This document shows, piece by piece, positions 24,001-34,873 of a DNA stretch of 64,000 bases. The translations under genes and the position numbers were made by a program. How positions within the stretch are numbered: the stretch's first letter is position 1; the number at the start of each line of letters is the position of its first letter. Where the stretch lies: the NCBI GenBank assembly GCA_001051155.2, contig JYIP02000004.1, positions 2,784,383 through 2,848,382 on the forward strand, given 5' to 3'. The notes under the pieces were generated by a model. The model ran no database searches. It saw only the letters and a list, made by a program, of their open reading frames with translations, and was not told where the DNA came from. Source of the DNA: Chrysoporthe austroafricana (lineage: Eukaryota; Ascomycota; Sordariomycetes; Diaporthales; Cryphonectriaceae).

Positions 24001-24915
24001 ACCCAGGAGCAACTACCACAGGATGCTTGGGAGACCGTTGTAGCAGGGCTCGAGGCCCTCGGTGGCCCGGTTGAACAAGAAGATCAACGTTCTGCGTCTG
24101 TCGAGGAGGTTCCCCTTATACAGGCAGACCTCACGTGGGGCGACATCCTGAGGGACGGAGCTGCTATGCAACTGCCAAGGCCATCATTGCTGGCCATCAC
24201 GATGCTGCCAGCGTCATCAAACAAGAAGTCCTGGAATGGCTCGCCACCAATTCCCCCGCACACGCATATCGTGCAACGGCGGATGGAGCTGCTCACCTCT
24301 GACATGCTCACCCGCGCGCTGACCCTCGTCAGCAGAGGGCAGCATGACAGGGCACACACGCTCCTGAATGAAACACGTTCGATCCTCAAGGGTCTCGGCA
24401 AGGGCGGCCTGCCACCCGTACCCGCGATGCCACCGAAATCCAACCCCTCGACACCTCTCAACATCCAGAATGATTCCTCTCCGGCCGCAGCTCTCACACC
24501 CGACAGGAAACATACGCCTTCGCCCACGACCACCGGTTCCGCGGCAGCCGGCAGCTCGGCCGTGCCCAACGGCTTCCAGCCGTCGGCGATCCCGCGCAGT
24601 CGGTCGAACGACGCGATCGGGCTCGGCGGCATGGGTCCCGCGGCGGGCATTGACGCGACGACCGTGGCGGCGCTTGATGCCGAGCTGGACTCAGCGCTCG
24701 AGTGGATCAACCACCCGGCTGTGTTTGGCCGGGATAGCAGGAAGGCGGTGCTGCAGGCCATTGGCGTCATCAGCAGCCAAAGGGCGTTCACGTTCAGGAC
24801 GCCGATCGAGGGCCTCTGGGCGGCGCGTGTGGGTGGCGTGAAGAAGTTGACGGAGAAGAGCCGGGAATGGAGGGATGAGGGAGGTGGTGCAGAGGGGATC
24901 ACAGAGGAGGCATGA
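21004..24915 (+). CDS. RING-PH-VWA protein, Ste5-like scaffold architecture
   Basis: Five exons, 21004..21262, 21488..21853, 21914..22601, 22659..23606 and 23658..24915, join in consistent phase to 1172 aa. The RING finger spans ~146-191 (C-A-V-C, then C-S-H-V-S-H-E-A-C, then C-P-T-C). A PH domain covers ~439-553 (FGKLRLYGTLRVG to LKLWQQALLDL). A von Willebrand A domain covers ~625-815, with strand IDVVVVV, D-R-M-G-L-V-T-F-G and M-L-I-S-D. Its metal site is degenerate: the DxSxS aspartate is replaced, reading P-I-S-S-S at ~632-636. The C-terminal third is Ser/Pro-rich and ends in a helical segment. The order RING, PH, degenerate VWA is that of the yeast MAP-kinase scaffold Ste5, so a signalling scaffold or ubiquitin-ligase role is inferred. 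Intron 4 removes an in-frame TAG through a GTAGGT donor. The 225-nt intron 1 has CTAAC near its acceptor. Confidence 0.88.
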
Positions 24916-27490
24916 TCCGACTCCTTTGGGAATCCGGATCATGTTGAGCCGAGATGCGGCTCTGTTGGTGGTAATGTCTTTTTTTCCCCTGTCAGATTGA
25001 TGTTGTCGTGACGATATCGTTGGTACATATGGTATCCTTCGCTTCTTGCGCAGCGAATGGGATTTAGCGCGATGTTTGTGCTATGCGGGCTTGGACTGGA
25101 TGGGACACGTAGAAACCTCTAGTACCCTTTCCTTTGTTTATTTCCTTTGTTGCTCTCGAAAAAAAGATACCACTTGGATATTCTCGCTGAGATCATGTCA
25201 GCTAGTTGTGTTACGATATATATTTGCTTCCTATTCTGCTACTCAAGATGGCTGGAGCATCCTCTGTTCATCTCTTGTTCTACTCTTGACGAAGATGGTG
25301 ACACGTTTGTGCAGCGCATGCTGCCCTTGCCGTGACGGGTGACTCTGGAGATCATGGCTCTATACCAAGGGCCTGATGAGAACATGAGCGAGCTCGTCGC
25401 TCCAGGGCGTCGCTCTCTTCTCGCACTCACGGGCACCGTTCGGGCTTGACTGAAGGACTGCGGCGTGTGTGGCTGGGCTATCACGGACTGCATGCATGTA
25501 ACCTGACTCGATTTCTGACGTGCGTCTCGACTCTGCACTATAGCAGATCATTTCATGTCGGCATGCGCCAGCACGGCTTTGCGAAGACGCCGCCTTCGAG
25601 GTTTCTGGACTGGAGGCCTTCGAGGCGCGCAGTGAGGCGGGCTCTCTTGGCTGACTTCAGCATATGCCACTGAAGCTCTTGGTTCTCCAGCCAGAGGAAC
25701 AGCTCCTAACACCAGCCGCACTACCACCGTCCAAGGCAGCTGCTCGGGTCCTGTGTCCTTGCTCTGCGCTTTCATAGGACTAGGTTAGCAAAGTGCCCGA
25801 ATATTATCTTGGCGGTCTCGAAGCAATATTCCGCGGCAAGCGTTGTGGTGGTGGGATGGTTTGTCCTACAGGCATGCGACGGCATCTATACTAGTGCTGT
25901 CCCATACCTTGATCAGCCGGTTCTGAGCTTGTGGGTTGACTGTCTCTCGCCGTTCGTTTACTCCTTCTTGACGGAAGGCATATTGGTACGTACTATGTAT
26001 GAGCGAGTCGGTCTGTTCCAAGTGAAAAGGCCTGGTTTCTGTAGCTTGTTTCTAGATATGTATGGAATATATCCTAGACCAAGCGTAGCTCAAGAATCGC
26101 TTCTCTAGCGTTGGTTAGAGGAGGACTATCTGTCTTGTCTTGCCAGCTGCCTCTTAGCTGTCCGCGAGGAGGACATTTGCTGAGTAGAGCCGAGGGCCAT
26201 AGGCTGGAGCGAGACATTAGAATGACTGCCTTTGTGGACTGTTCAGGCAGTTGGGCATGGACAAATTGCTCTCGGTCACGATTTGGCTTGTCTTCACTAT
26301 CTGGCAGACGAGACAAGATTATATTGGAGACTGCGATGATCAATTTAGCCCGTCCCCTTATTGAACGCTGATTGAATGCTGAGGATTCCCTTCCTTATCA
26401 TACTATCCTAGGCGCCAGCCGCGCAAAACCTACCTAGGCGGAATCTGCGGGTTTGTGGCATACGAGGTTCCCGCTAAGCAGGCTCACTGCCACTGACACC
26501 GCTGCGAAGATCGTGAGACCACATGGGGGCCCAAAAAGTTCCCGGAGGCTGCGGATCACGGCTGCTTTTCCCGGGAGTCAGCCACTGTGGCCACTGTGGC
26601 CACGGGCCGCGCCAGGTCGTTGTCCTCACCGGGCAGGAAATTGTGTGCTAAATAAAGCACAGCTGCAGTGTCCTGGCGGGCGTGGCTGGTGAGGCGAGCT
26701 TCGTGGTCACCGTTGCCACCCCTCCGCGAGAAGTTCGAATGCACTAGTTGGCTGTAGCTGCGACTGCGCCTCTGCGGTTGTTGAACGTACTTTGATCCCC
26801 AACCGCTCCTGACGAGAGAGATACGTAGTACTTCCACAAAGGGCTACAGCATGCATGCATGGTGCCCGCAGGGTAGACAAACACTGGGAGAATTGGGCGT
26901 TTCAAGAGCACACCCCATGCCCTAGAATCTGATCTTAAAACCCCTCTATATGGTATGGGTGTATGGGCAGTGGCTGCTGCAAGGCTGTGACGTGGTGTCT
27001 GCTTGGGGGCAAAGTAAAGCAAGTAGGCCACTGGGCCGCAGTGGGCTGCAGCCCACCTCTGGCGGCTGTCAGCACCAGCACAGCACCAGCACACCTTGCC
27101 CGTTGCACAGGTCTGGCACGGGATGATCGGCGCCGCCAAGCCTGAGGCAGTGCCGCGCCATCTGGTCTGGGTGCTCTGCTCTGCTCTGCTCTGAATGAAT
27201 CTCGCATCCCAAACCGTTTTGTCGGTCGCCCAGTCGCTACATACATGGCTGCTGCTCACCAATGCTCGTGCCGCACCTCCGAGCTGACACCCGAATCCCA
27301 CCGCATCTTGACGACGACCACACCAGAGACGCCGGCAGGTTCCAGTCCTCGCACTGCTGTTCTTGCATTATTGAGGACGACGTCTCCACCGAAACCGACG
27401 CGTTAACAACTCCGACGAGATACTGACACGTCCAATGCCGCGCAACGTCACTTCCTAACCCCTTCCAGAGCCAACCACACCGGCACCCCG
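24916..27490. other. Intergenic, no gene seen
   Basis: This span holds the 3' end of the scaffold gene and the promoter of the flippase. It has local repeats: a doubled CCACTGTGG unit around 26582-26603 and a CTCTG microsatellite of about four units near 27175-27194. No supported frame occurs on either strand. Confidence 0.5.
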
Positions 27491-30400
27491 ATGGCTGGCA
27501 GACCTCCCTATGGAGGATCCTCCCGCCAAGATGACCTCCTGCTCGACCTTGACGACCAGCCCGTCTACGGTGGAGGGCAGCGCTCAGCCCTGACCGACGA
27601 TGACCTCCTCCGCTCCAACGCCTACGACCACGACGGCACCCAACAACAACCACCACCCCGCCCCTCCGTCTCCTACGATGACTTCCTCGGCGCAGGCCAG
27701 GCCCCGGCCGTACACTCTTCAAACATGACGTCCCCACACGCGGCGTCACCGGGCGTGGGCGGCGCAAGCGCAGCCCTGGGGTCAGGGGGCCCCTACTATG
27801 CCGATAATACCGGTGGAGCCAGGCAATACTCCCAGACTTCTGAACTCGACCACTACCAGCGGTATGCCGACGACTACTCGGACGACTACGCGGAGGACGG
27901 AAACTCGTACTACCAGCATGGGGGAGGTCCGTCTAGCATGATGCAGGGCGGCTACGCAGCAGACGGGCGACACAGCGCGAGGAACAGGAACAGCATATTA
28001 AGCATGGGGGGCGGCCTCCTGGGCAGGGCCAAGAACATGCTGGGTATGGGAGAGGGATACTCTGAGATGGACCTGCCGCTGACGGAGCACAATTCGTCAT
28101 CGCAGCATCCCTCGACGGATGCGCAGAGGGCGGCGGGCGGCGGCGGCGGAAAGAAGTTCGATATGGGCACCTTCAAGTTTGGCTTCGGTCGCGGCAAGCC
28201 TGACCCTTCGACCTTGGGGCCCCGTGTCATCCACCTCAACAACCCTCCCGCGAACCAGGCGAACAAGTACGTCGACAACCAGGTATCGACGGCCAAGTAC
28301 AACATCGCGACCTTCCTCCCCAAGTTCCTCTTCGAGCAGTTCTCCAAATACGCAAACATCTTCTTCCTCTTCACTTCGGCACTACAGCAGATACCGAACC
28401 TCTCCCCTACGAACCAGTACACGACCATCGGGCCCCTTGTTGTGGTGTTGTTGATATCGGCAGGCAAGGAACTGGTGGAGGACTACCGGCGGAAACAGGC
28501 GGACAAGGCGCTGAACATGTCCAAGGCGCGGGTGCTCAGGGGCTCGAACTTCGACGAGGCGAAATGGGTCAACGTGGCGGTGGGCGACATTGTGCGCGTG
28601 GAATCTGAAGAGTCCTTCCCGGCAGATTTGGTCCTGCTCGCCAGTTCAGAGCCCGAGGGTCTCTGCTACATCGAGACCGCCAACCTGGACGGAGAGACGA
28701 ACCTCAAGATCAAGCAGGCGCTTCCTGAGACGGCAGCTTTGGTCAGCTCGAGTGATCTGGGCCGGCTGGGAGGCAAGATCAAGTCCGAACAGCCGAACAG
28801 CAGCTTGTACACGTACGAGGCGGCCTTGACGATGCAGGCCGGGGCCGGGGAGAAGGAGCTGGCCCTGAACCCCGAGCAGCTCCTGTTGCGTGGAGCAACC
28901 CTTCGCAATACCCCCTGGATCCACGGCGTCGTTGTCTTCACCGGCCACGAGACGAAGCTCATGCGCAATGCTACCGCAGCGCCGATCAAGCGCACCAAGG
29001 TAGAGAAGCAGATGAACTTGCTGGTCTTGATGCTCGTCGGGACCTTGCTGATCCTCAGCGTCGTCTGCACTGTCGGCGATCTTGTTATGAGAAGCGTGAA
29101 GGGAAGCTCACTCACTTATCTGGACCTGTCTCAGCTGAACACAGTGGGCCTGGTCGCAAAACAATTCGCCTCTGACATGGTCACGTACTGGGTCTTGTTC
29201 TCCGCACTGGTGCCGATCTCCCTGTTCGTCACCGTGGAGCTGGTAAAATACTGGCACGGAATTCTTATCAATGACGATCTGGATATATACTACGACAAGA
29301 CCGACACGCCTGCCAACTGCCGGACGTCGAGTTTGGTGGAGGAGCTTGGGATGGTCGAGTACGTATTTTCGGACAAGACGGGCACCTTGACCTGCAATAT
29401 TATGGAGTTCAAGCAGTGCACGATCGGCGGAATTATGTATGCGGACGATGTCCCCGAGGATAGAAGGGCGACCATCGAGGACGGTGTCGAGGTTGGCATT
29501 CACGACTTCAACAGGCTTCGCGAGAACAGGACGTCCCACGAAACGGCACCGATCATCGAACACTTCCTTGCACTACTTTCGACATGCCATACTGTCATTC
29601 CGGAGCGCAACAGCTCTGGAAAGATCAAGTATCAGGCTGCTTCACCTGACGAGGGAGCTCTTGTTGAGGGTGCCGCGATGCTTGGATACAAGTTTATTGC
29701 ACGCAAGCCTCATGCCGTCATCATCGAAGTCGGAGGAAAGGAATTCGAGTACGAACTTCTTGCTGTGTGCGAATTCAACTCGACGAGGAAGAGGATGTCT
29801 ACTATCTACCGCTGTCCGGACGGAAAGATACGATGTTACTGCAAAGGCGCCGACACTGTCATATTGGAACGGCTTAATGATCAGAATCCTCATGTTGAGG
29901 CGACCTTGCGACATCTCGAAGACTATGCGTCTGAGGGTCTGCGGACTCTCTGCCTGGCCATGCGGGAGATCCCCGAGCAAGAATTTCAGGAATGGTACTC
30001 CATTTTCGACAAGGCCTCCACCACTGTCGGTGGAAACCGCGCCGATGAGTTGGACAAAGCATCCGAGTTGATCGAGAAGGACTTCTACCTCCTCGGAGCT
30101 ACGGCCATTGAGGACCGTCTTCAAGACGGCGTCCCCGAGACGATCCACACCTTGCAACAAGCCGGCATCAAGGTCTGGGTCTTGACTGGCGATCGGCAAG
30201 AAACCGCGATCAACATTGGCATGAGTTGCAAGCTCCTCAGTGAGGACATGATGCTACTGATTGTCAACGAGGAGACCGCGGCCGCCACCAGAGACAACAT
30301 ACAGAAGAAGATCGACGCCATTAGGACGCAAGGTGATGGGACGATCGAGACAGAAACGCTAGCACTTATTATTGACGGCAAGTCCTTGACTTACGCGCTT

Positions 30401-31799
30401 GAGAAGGACATGGAAAAGATGTTCCTCGAGCTGGCCGTCATGTGCAAGGCCGTGATCTGCTGTCGTGTATCGCCGCTGCAGAAAGCGCTTGTCGTCAAGT
30501 TAGTCAAGAAGCATCGGAAACAATCGATTCTCCTTGCTATTGGCGATGGAGCGAACGACGTCTCGATGATCCAGGCTGCGCATATAGGCGTGGGTATCAG
30601 CGGTCTGGAAGGTCTTCAGGCTGCTCGCAGTGCAGATGTTTCGATCGCACAATTCAGGTACCTGCGCAAATTGTTGCTCGTCCATGGTGCATGGAGTTAT
30701 CACAGAGTCAGCAAGACGATCCTGTTCTCGTTCTACAAGAACATCACTCTGTACCTGACGCAGTTTTGGGTAAGTTCTGCCGTTCATGAGTAGATCCTGC
30801 TCACTGCTGACAATCACAGTACACCTTCCAAAATGTCTTCTCCGGCCAGATCATCTATGAGTCTTGGACACTCTCTCTATACAACGTCATCTTTACCGTC
30901 TTGCCACCTCTCGCAATGGGTATCCTCGACCAATTCGTCTCCGCCCGCCTCCTCGACCGCTATCCCCAGCTGTACTCCCTTGGACAGACAAACCAATTCT
31001 TCCGACTACGCGTCTTCGTTGCTTGGATTGCCAACGCGGTCTATCACTCACTCATGATCTACGTCTGGGGTGAGCTTTTGTGGCCATGGGACCTCATTCA
31101 AGGCAACGGTCAGATAGCTGGCCACTGGGTCTGGGGCACGGCCATGTACGGCGCGGTTCTGCTCACGGTCCTGGGAAAGGCTGGACTGATCACAAACAAT
31201 TGGACCAAGTACCACGTCATTGCGATACCCGGATCCATGGGGCTATTCCTTGGGTTCATTGCGGCGTACGGTACTGTTGCGCCCCTCATTGGAATTTCTG
31301 AGGAGTATCACGGCCTCGTGCCACGTTTGTTCTCGTCACCTATCTTCTGGCTGCAGATGTTGTCCCTGCCAGTGCTTTGTCTGGTCAGGGACGTTGCGTG
31401 GAAGTACGTAAAGAGGATGTATCGCCCACAGACGTACCACCACATTCAAGAGATCCAGAAGTACAACATTCAGGATTATAGACCTCGGTATGTTACATCC
31501 CACCACTTTTTCTCCTCCATTGTCCCCCCCCCCCCCCAAAAATCCTGCACCTTGTTGCCTTGGGCGCTCGAGCTGACCAGGCGCGTCTCAACAGCATGGA
31601 ACAATTTCAGAAAGCAATTCGCAAGGTCCGTCAGGTCCAGCGTATGCGCAAACAAAGAGGCTACGCCTTCTCTCAGGCAGATGAATCACAGACGCGCGTG
31701 CTCCAGGCATATGACACGACGCAGAATAGAGGAAGATATGGAGAGATGGCGTCTTCGAGGCCACAGGGGCAAGGACCAGGGCAAGGGCATGTGTGGTAG
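27491..31799 (+). CDS. DRS2: P4-ATPase, aminophospholipid flippase of the Drs2 family
   Basis: Three exons, 27491..30769, 30820..31487 and 31595..31799, encode 1383 aa. P4-ATPases move phosphatidylserine and related lipids to the cytosolic leaflet; Drs2 acts in the trans-Golgi and, in moulds, at the hyphal tip. Landmarks are DGET in the actuator domain (~400-403), the P4 signature PISL (~575-578), the phosphorylated aspartate in DKTGT (D628), TGD before RQETAINIG, and GDGANDV (~1018-1024). The N-terminal ~240 residues are disordered and rich in Gln, Tyr and Asp. The first 48-residue stretch of exon 2 and the rest of that exon supply the last membrane helices. The tail has a basic stretch (VRQVQRMRKQRG) where regulatory lipid or GEF contacts map in Drs2. 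Intron 2 (107 nt) holds a 13-C run. Length is normal for filamentous fungi. Confidence 0.96.
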
Positions 31800-32699
31800 T
31801 AGAAGAGCCCAACAACGCACAAAACTCATACATGTCGACTTGTTAATGTACGCCACATGATGGATGAACCAATGGCTGGGTGGTCTCGCGCGGTGTTTTA
31901 CTACGAGACAAGGGGTTTCGGTCGGAGCAGGAGTTCCTCGCTGACTTCAGTGGACAAAATGATTTTCGGTTGATCTTATATCGATGGCTGAAATGATTAA
32001 GTTGTTGCGCGAGCCAGTGACCCTTTGAAGACCGCAGCTGCGCCCCAGTAACCCCTAAGCCATTCTCTCCTTGCTCACTCGCCTAGAGCCAAGCAGTAAA
32101 CATCCGTCATAGCCTAGTGTCCTGGATGTTCCCAGGTCTTCGACTACTCTGGTAATCTGTAATGTTTCAACTGCCATGTGTCTATAAGAGAGGTGAGCGG
32201 CTTTGTGCCCTCACCTAGATGAGGATGAGATGGTCGAGACAAACTGCGGTCTGGAAAACGCGCTCTCCTTCTGTGAAAGCGGGCACGATCTCACGTCAAC
32301 TGATGCTCTACTATGTTGTCGATGTACCAGGATTCATATCGACAGGGCAAGACATTTTGTCGCGAAGTCAACTAAGAGCGAAAGCCACAAAAGACGTTCT
32401 CTGGTCAGCTGCCTGAGACATGCACCAGGCGACATGCATCAGGCAGCACCACTTCACGAAGCGTGGGATCCAATATCCAGTCAGCCATATCTAGAAACTC
32501 GAAGCTTCCTAGCATGTCCATATTTAGCTCTTGTTCTACTGCTTGCTTGTAGATCACTACATCAAGAGTCGCTTCTGATCTACCTACCTCCTCTTTCGGC
32601 ATCACTCAACCCTAGACTAACGCCGTCACAAACAAGCCTATCAACGATCCCCCTTGAGAATTCTCTACTCTCGCGACTCCTCGACGTAGTGTTCACACC
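31800..32699. other. Intergenic, promoter side of the 597-aa gene
   Basis: Nothing beyond chance frames is visible. The last 130 nt before 32700 are rich in C and T on the plus strand, as expected for a leader. Confidence 0.45.
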
Positions 32700-34493
32700 A
32701 TGGCTTACACTCTGTCCAGCGACGAGCACCTCACCTGTGCCCGCGTCGGCCACGAGCACGTCAAGGACTGCTACACCTCCCAGGAGAGGTTGTTCACGGC
32801 CCATCACAGCCTGGAAGTTGTCCGTGCAATGATTCACGCCAATGATCATGCTAGCTTCACCCGGGCACTCTGCGCCAATGCGATAGACCAGTGCGACATC
32901 ATCGTCACTGGCGTGCCAAAGCTGCTGCAAGGCGCCCTCTCAAGCACCGACGGGGCCATCTGGGCCTGGAGACTCGCAGAGGTTCTCGCCGTGAGGGCCC
33001 AGGTGGCACTGGCCCAATTCGGTGCAGAAGACATATCGCTCCCTGAGCACGCCGGCGTGGCCGGACTGCGCGTTGTCTCGGCGAAGGTCCGCGGCTTCCA
33101 CGCCGACTGCAGCAGCATGATCGAAGCTGCGGACCTGCTGCACATCTCGGCCTGTGGTAACTGTTCCGAATGCATAAAGTTCGTGTATCGGGTGGATAAG
33201 CTGCATGAAGGCGCTTATCGACACGTTGAGCGTATCGCTCTGCAGCTCGGCTGGCTCCCTTCGCGTGAGAACGGTATCATCGGTCCTCACTCGGAGGCTC
33301 TTCTCAGACTCATCAGGACTCTGCGTCACGTATGGGAACAGGCCCGGGCAGATTTCTCCGAGAAAGTCGGGCACCCAAAGTTGCGACATGATGGGTTCTA
33401 CCTGGAGCCGGTGTACGAGGTCGACAAGGAGGAGATTTACATGTTCTTCATCCACGAGAAGGTGCTTTCGGAGGCGAAGCGGGCACACAACCCGGCGTAC
33501 AGTGACCAACTCATTTGTGACGTGGTATTCTCCAGTCATGTTCACGACGACTCCTGTTACACATCGTACGGGAAGGTTGAAAAGCTCATCGACAAGGTGG
33601 AACTTACCCTCCATCAGTGGCAAAAGGTGGACGAGACGGGTTTACTACTCACCTGGTTCGTTCAGGTTACCGCCGTGGAGCAATACCAGGCTGCCGTCAA
33701 CGCGCTAGAGCTCTTCAAACGGGTCGCAAGGTGGGACTTGCGCATCAACGACGAGCGAGGCGTTGTGCTGTTCGACCTGTCCCAGTATCTCGAGTCCTGG
33801 CTCGACGAGATCCGTCCTGAGCTGGAGCTCTGCGAAACGTCGCGGCAAAGGAAGGTCCCTGGCATTGACCACCTGCTCTCGCTGCTCAAGAACGTCCACG
33901 AGGACAACAGGCCGGAGGTTCACATGGCAGGGCGTCTCGTCCTTGACTTCGGCTCCTCTCTGACGTCTCTTTTTGTTAACGATGACCACGACTATGACGA
34001 CGACTCATCTTGTGATGATCAATGTCTGGGATGCGAAGCGATCTTGAAACAAATCGATACTGAGCACAAGAACGTCCACCTGGAGCTCAAGAAAGTCTAC
34101 ATCGAGTCCCAAGCAATACCTGGTCATCTGGCGGCTGAGGGGGAGAAGGCCATAGTGAGTCTGTTGCAGGCGCTGCGAATCATCTGGCTGGATGCCAGGT
34201 CGGCTCTCAAATCGTGTGATGAGACCTCTGGTGCGGCCAACTGGGACGATGACCTGGGCCTGTATCCCCACTCGGATATGGAGGACTCAACTTACGAGCC
34301 TGGGAGTGGCGGCGAGCTGGATGAGGACGAGTCGTACGAGTACTTTGACAAAGAGCAGCTCGAGCAAGAGTACGTGGAGACGAGTCAGATCTACGATGAG
34401 CTCTACGACAAGCTCTACGCCGAGCTCGATGCTGCGGAGAAGGACCAAAAGGACTTGGAGGACAGAATGGACTCGATGGACTTGGATGATTGA
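32700..34493 (+). CDS. Unrecognised helical protein with an internal duplication
   Basis: A single exon encodes 597 aa and I do not recognise the family. It is mostly helical by composition, with many Leu, Ala, Glu and His. Two segments resemble each other: residues ~152-225 begin C-G-N-C-S-E-C and residues ~438-511 begin C-D-D-Q-C-L-G-C. In both, the triple-Cys motif is followed by an I/V-rich helix with an Asp-x2-His pattern, and about 50 residues later by L-R-x-(V/I)-W-x-x-A-R. A spaced acidic tract (DDHDYDDDSS) comes just before the second copy, and the tail is strongly acidic (EYVETSQIYDELYDKL). No signal peptide or membrane helix is seen. The Cys sets could bind metal. The start ATG is the first in frame after a CT-rich leader. 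The gene converges on the acyltransferase. Confidence 0.8.
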   Translation: MAYTLSSDEHLTCARVGHEHVKDCYTSQERLFTAHHSLEVVRAMIHANDHASFTRALCANAIDQCDIIVTGVPKLLQGALSSTDGAIWAWRLAEVLAVRAQVALAQFGAEDISLPEHAGVAGLRVVSAKVRGFHADCSSMIEAADLLHISACGNCSECIKFVYRVDKLHEGAYRHVERIALQLGWLPSRENGIIGPHSEALLRLIRTLRHVWEQARADFSEKVGHPKLRHDGFYLEPVYEVDKEEIYMFFIHEKVLSEAKRAHNPAYSDQLICDVVFSSHVHDDSCYTSYGKVEKLIDKVELTLHQWQKVDETGLLLTWFVQVTAVEQYQAAVNALELFKRVARWDLRINDERGVVLFDLSQYLESWLDEIRPELELCETSRQRKVPGIDHLLSLLKNVHEDNRPEVHMAGRLVLDFGSSLTSLFVNDDHDYDDDSSCDDQCLGCEAILKQIDTEHKNVHLELKKVYIESQAIPGHLAAEGEKAIVSLLQALRIIWLDARSALKSCDETSGAANWDDDLGLYPHSDMEDSTYEPGSGGELDEDESYEYFDKEQLEQEYVETSQIYDELYDKLYAELDAAEKDQKDLEDRMDSMDLDD

Positions 34494-34873
34494 TCGTCCC
34501 TGGACACCCGGTGTGCGAGTGTCGTTGAAGCACATTTGAAAGATAATTAGTTTGGAGGACGTCTTGTAAGAAACTAGGTGGAATAGATGAGAAGACGGCT
34601 CCATAAATGCCTAGTTAGCACATCTACGATGGCATACAGTTGCTGTCTGCCAAACACACCAGGGAGTCAAATGTACATGTTCTTCTCCAGCATCCTCGCA
34701 CGAGGTGTGTGGCCTCATTCTTGTTGAAAAGTAGCACATGATGTTCACTATGCAGTGTTACCACAACCCTCTATCACACAATGAGAGGAGTCAGAGATGA
34801 AGGGCCGAATGGTATTGTCTTAGATGATTGGTCATGTCGACACTACAGCGTACGCGCCCACTATCATGAGCCT
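34494..34873. other. Convergent 3' region, no gene seen
   Basis: This 380-nt spacer lies between two convergent stop codons. Nothing recognisable is present. Confidence 0.5.

Noticed and set aside
25809..26108. Hydrophobic 99-codon frame between the scaffold and flippase genes
   Set aside because: It needs a non-ATG start and has no partner exon; not supported as a membrane peptide.
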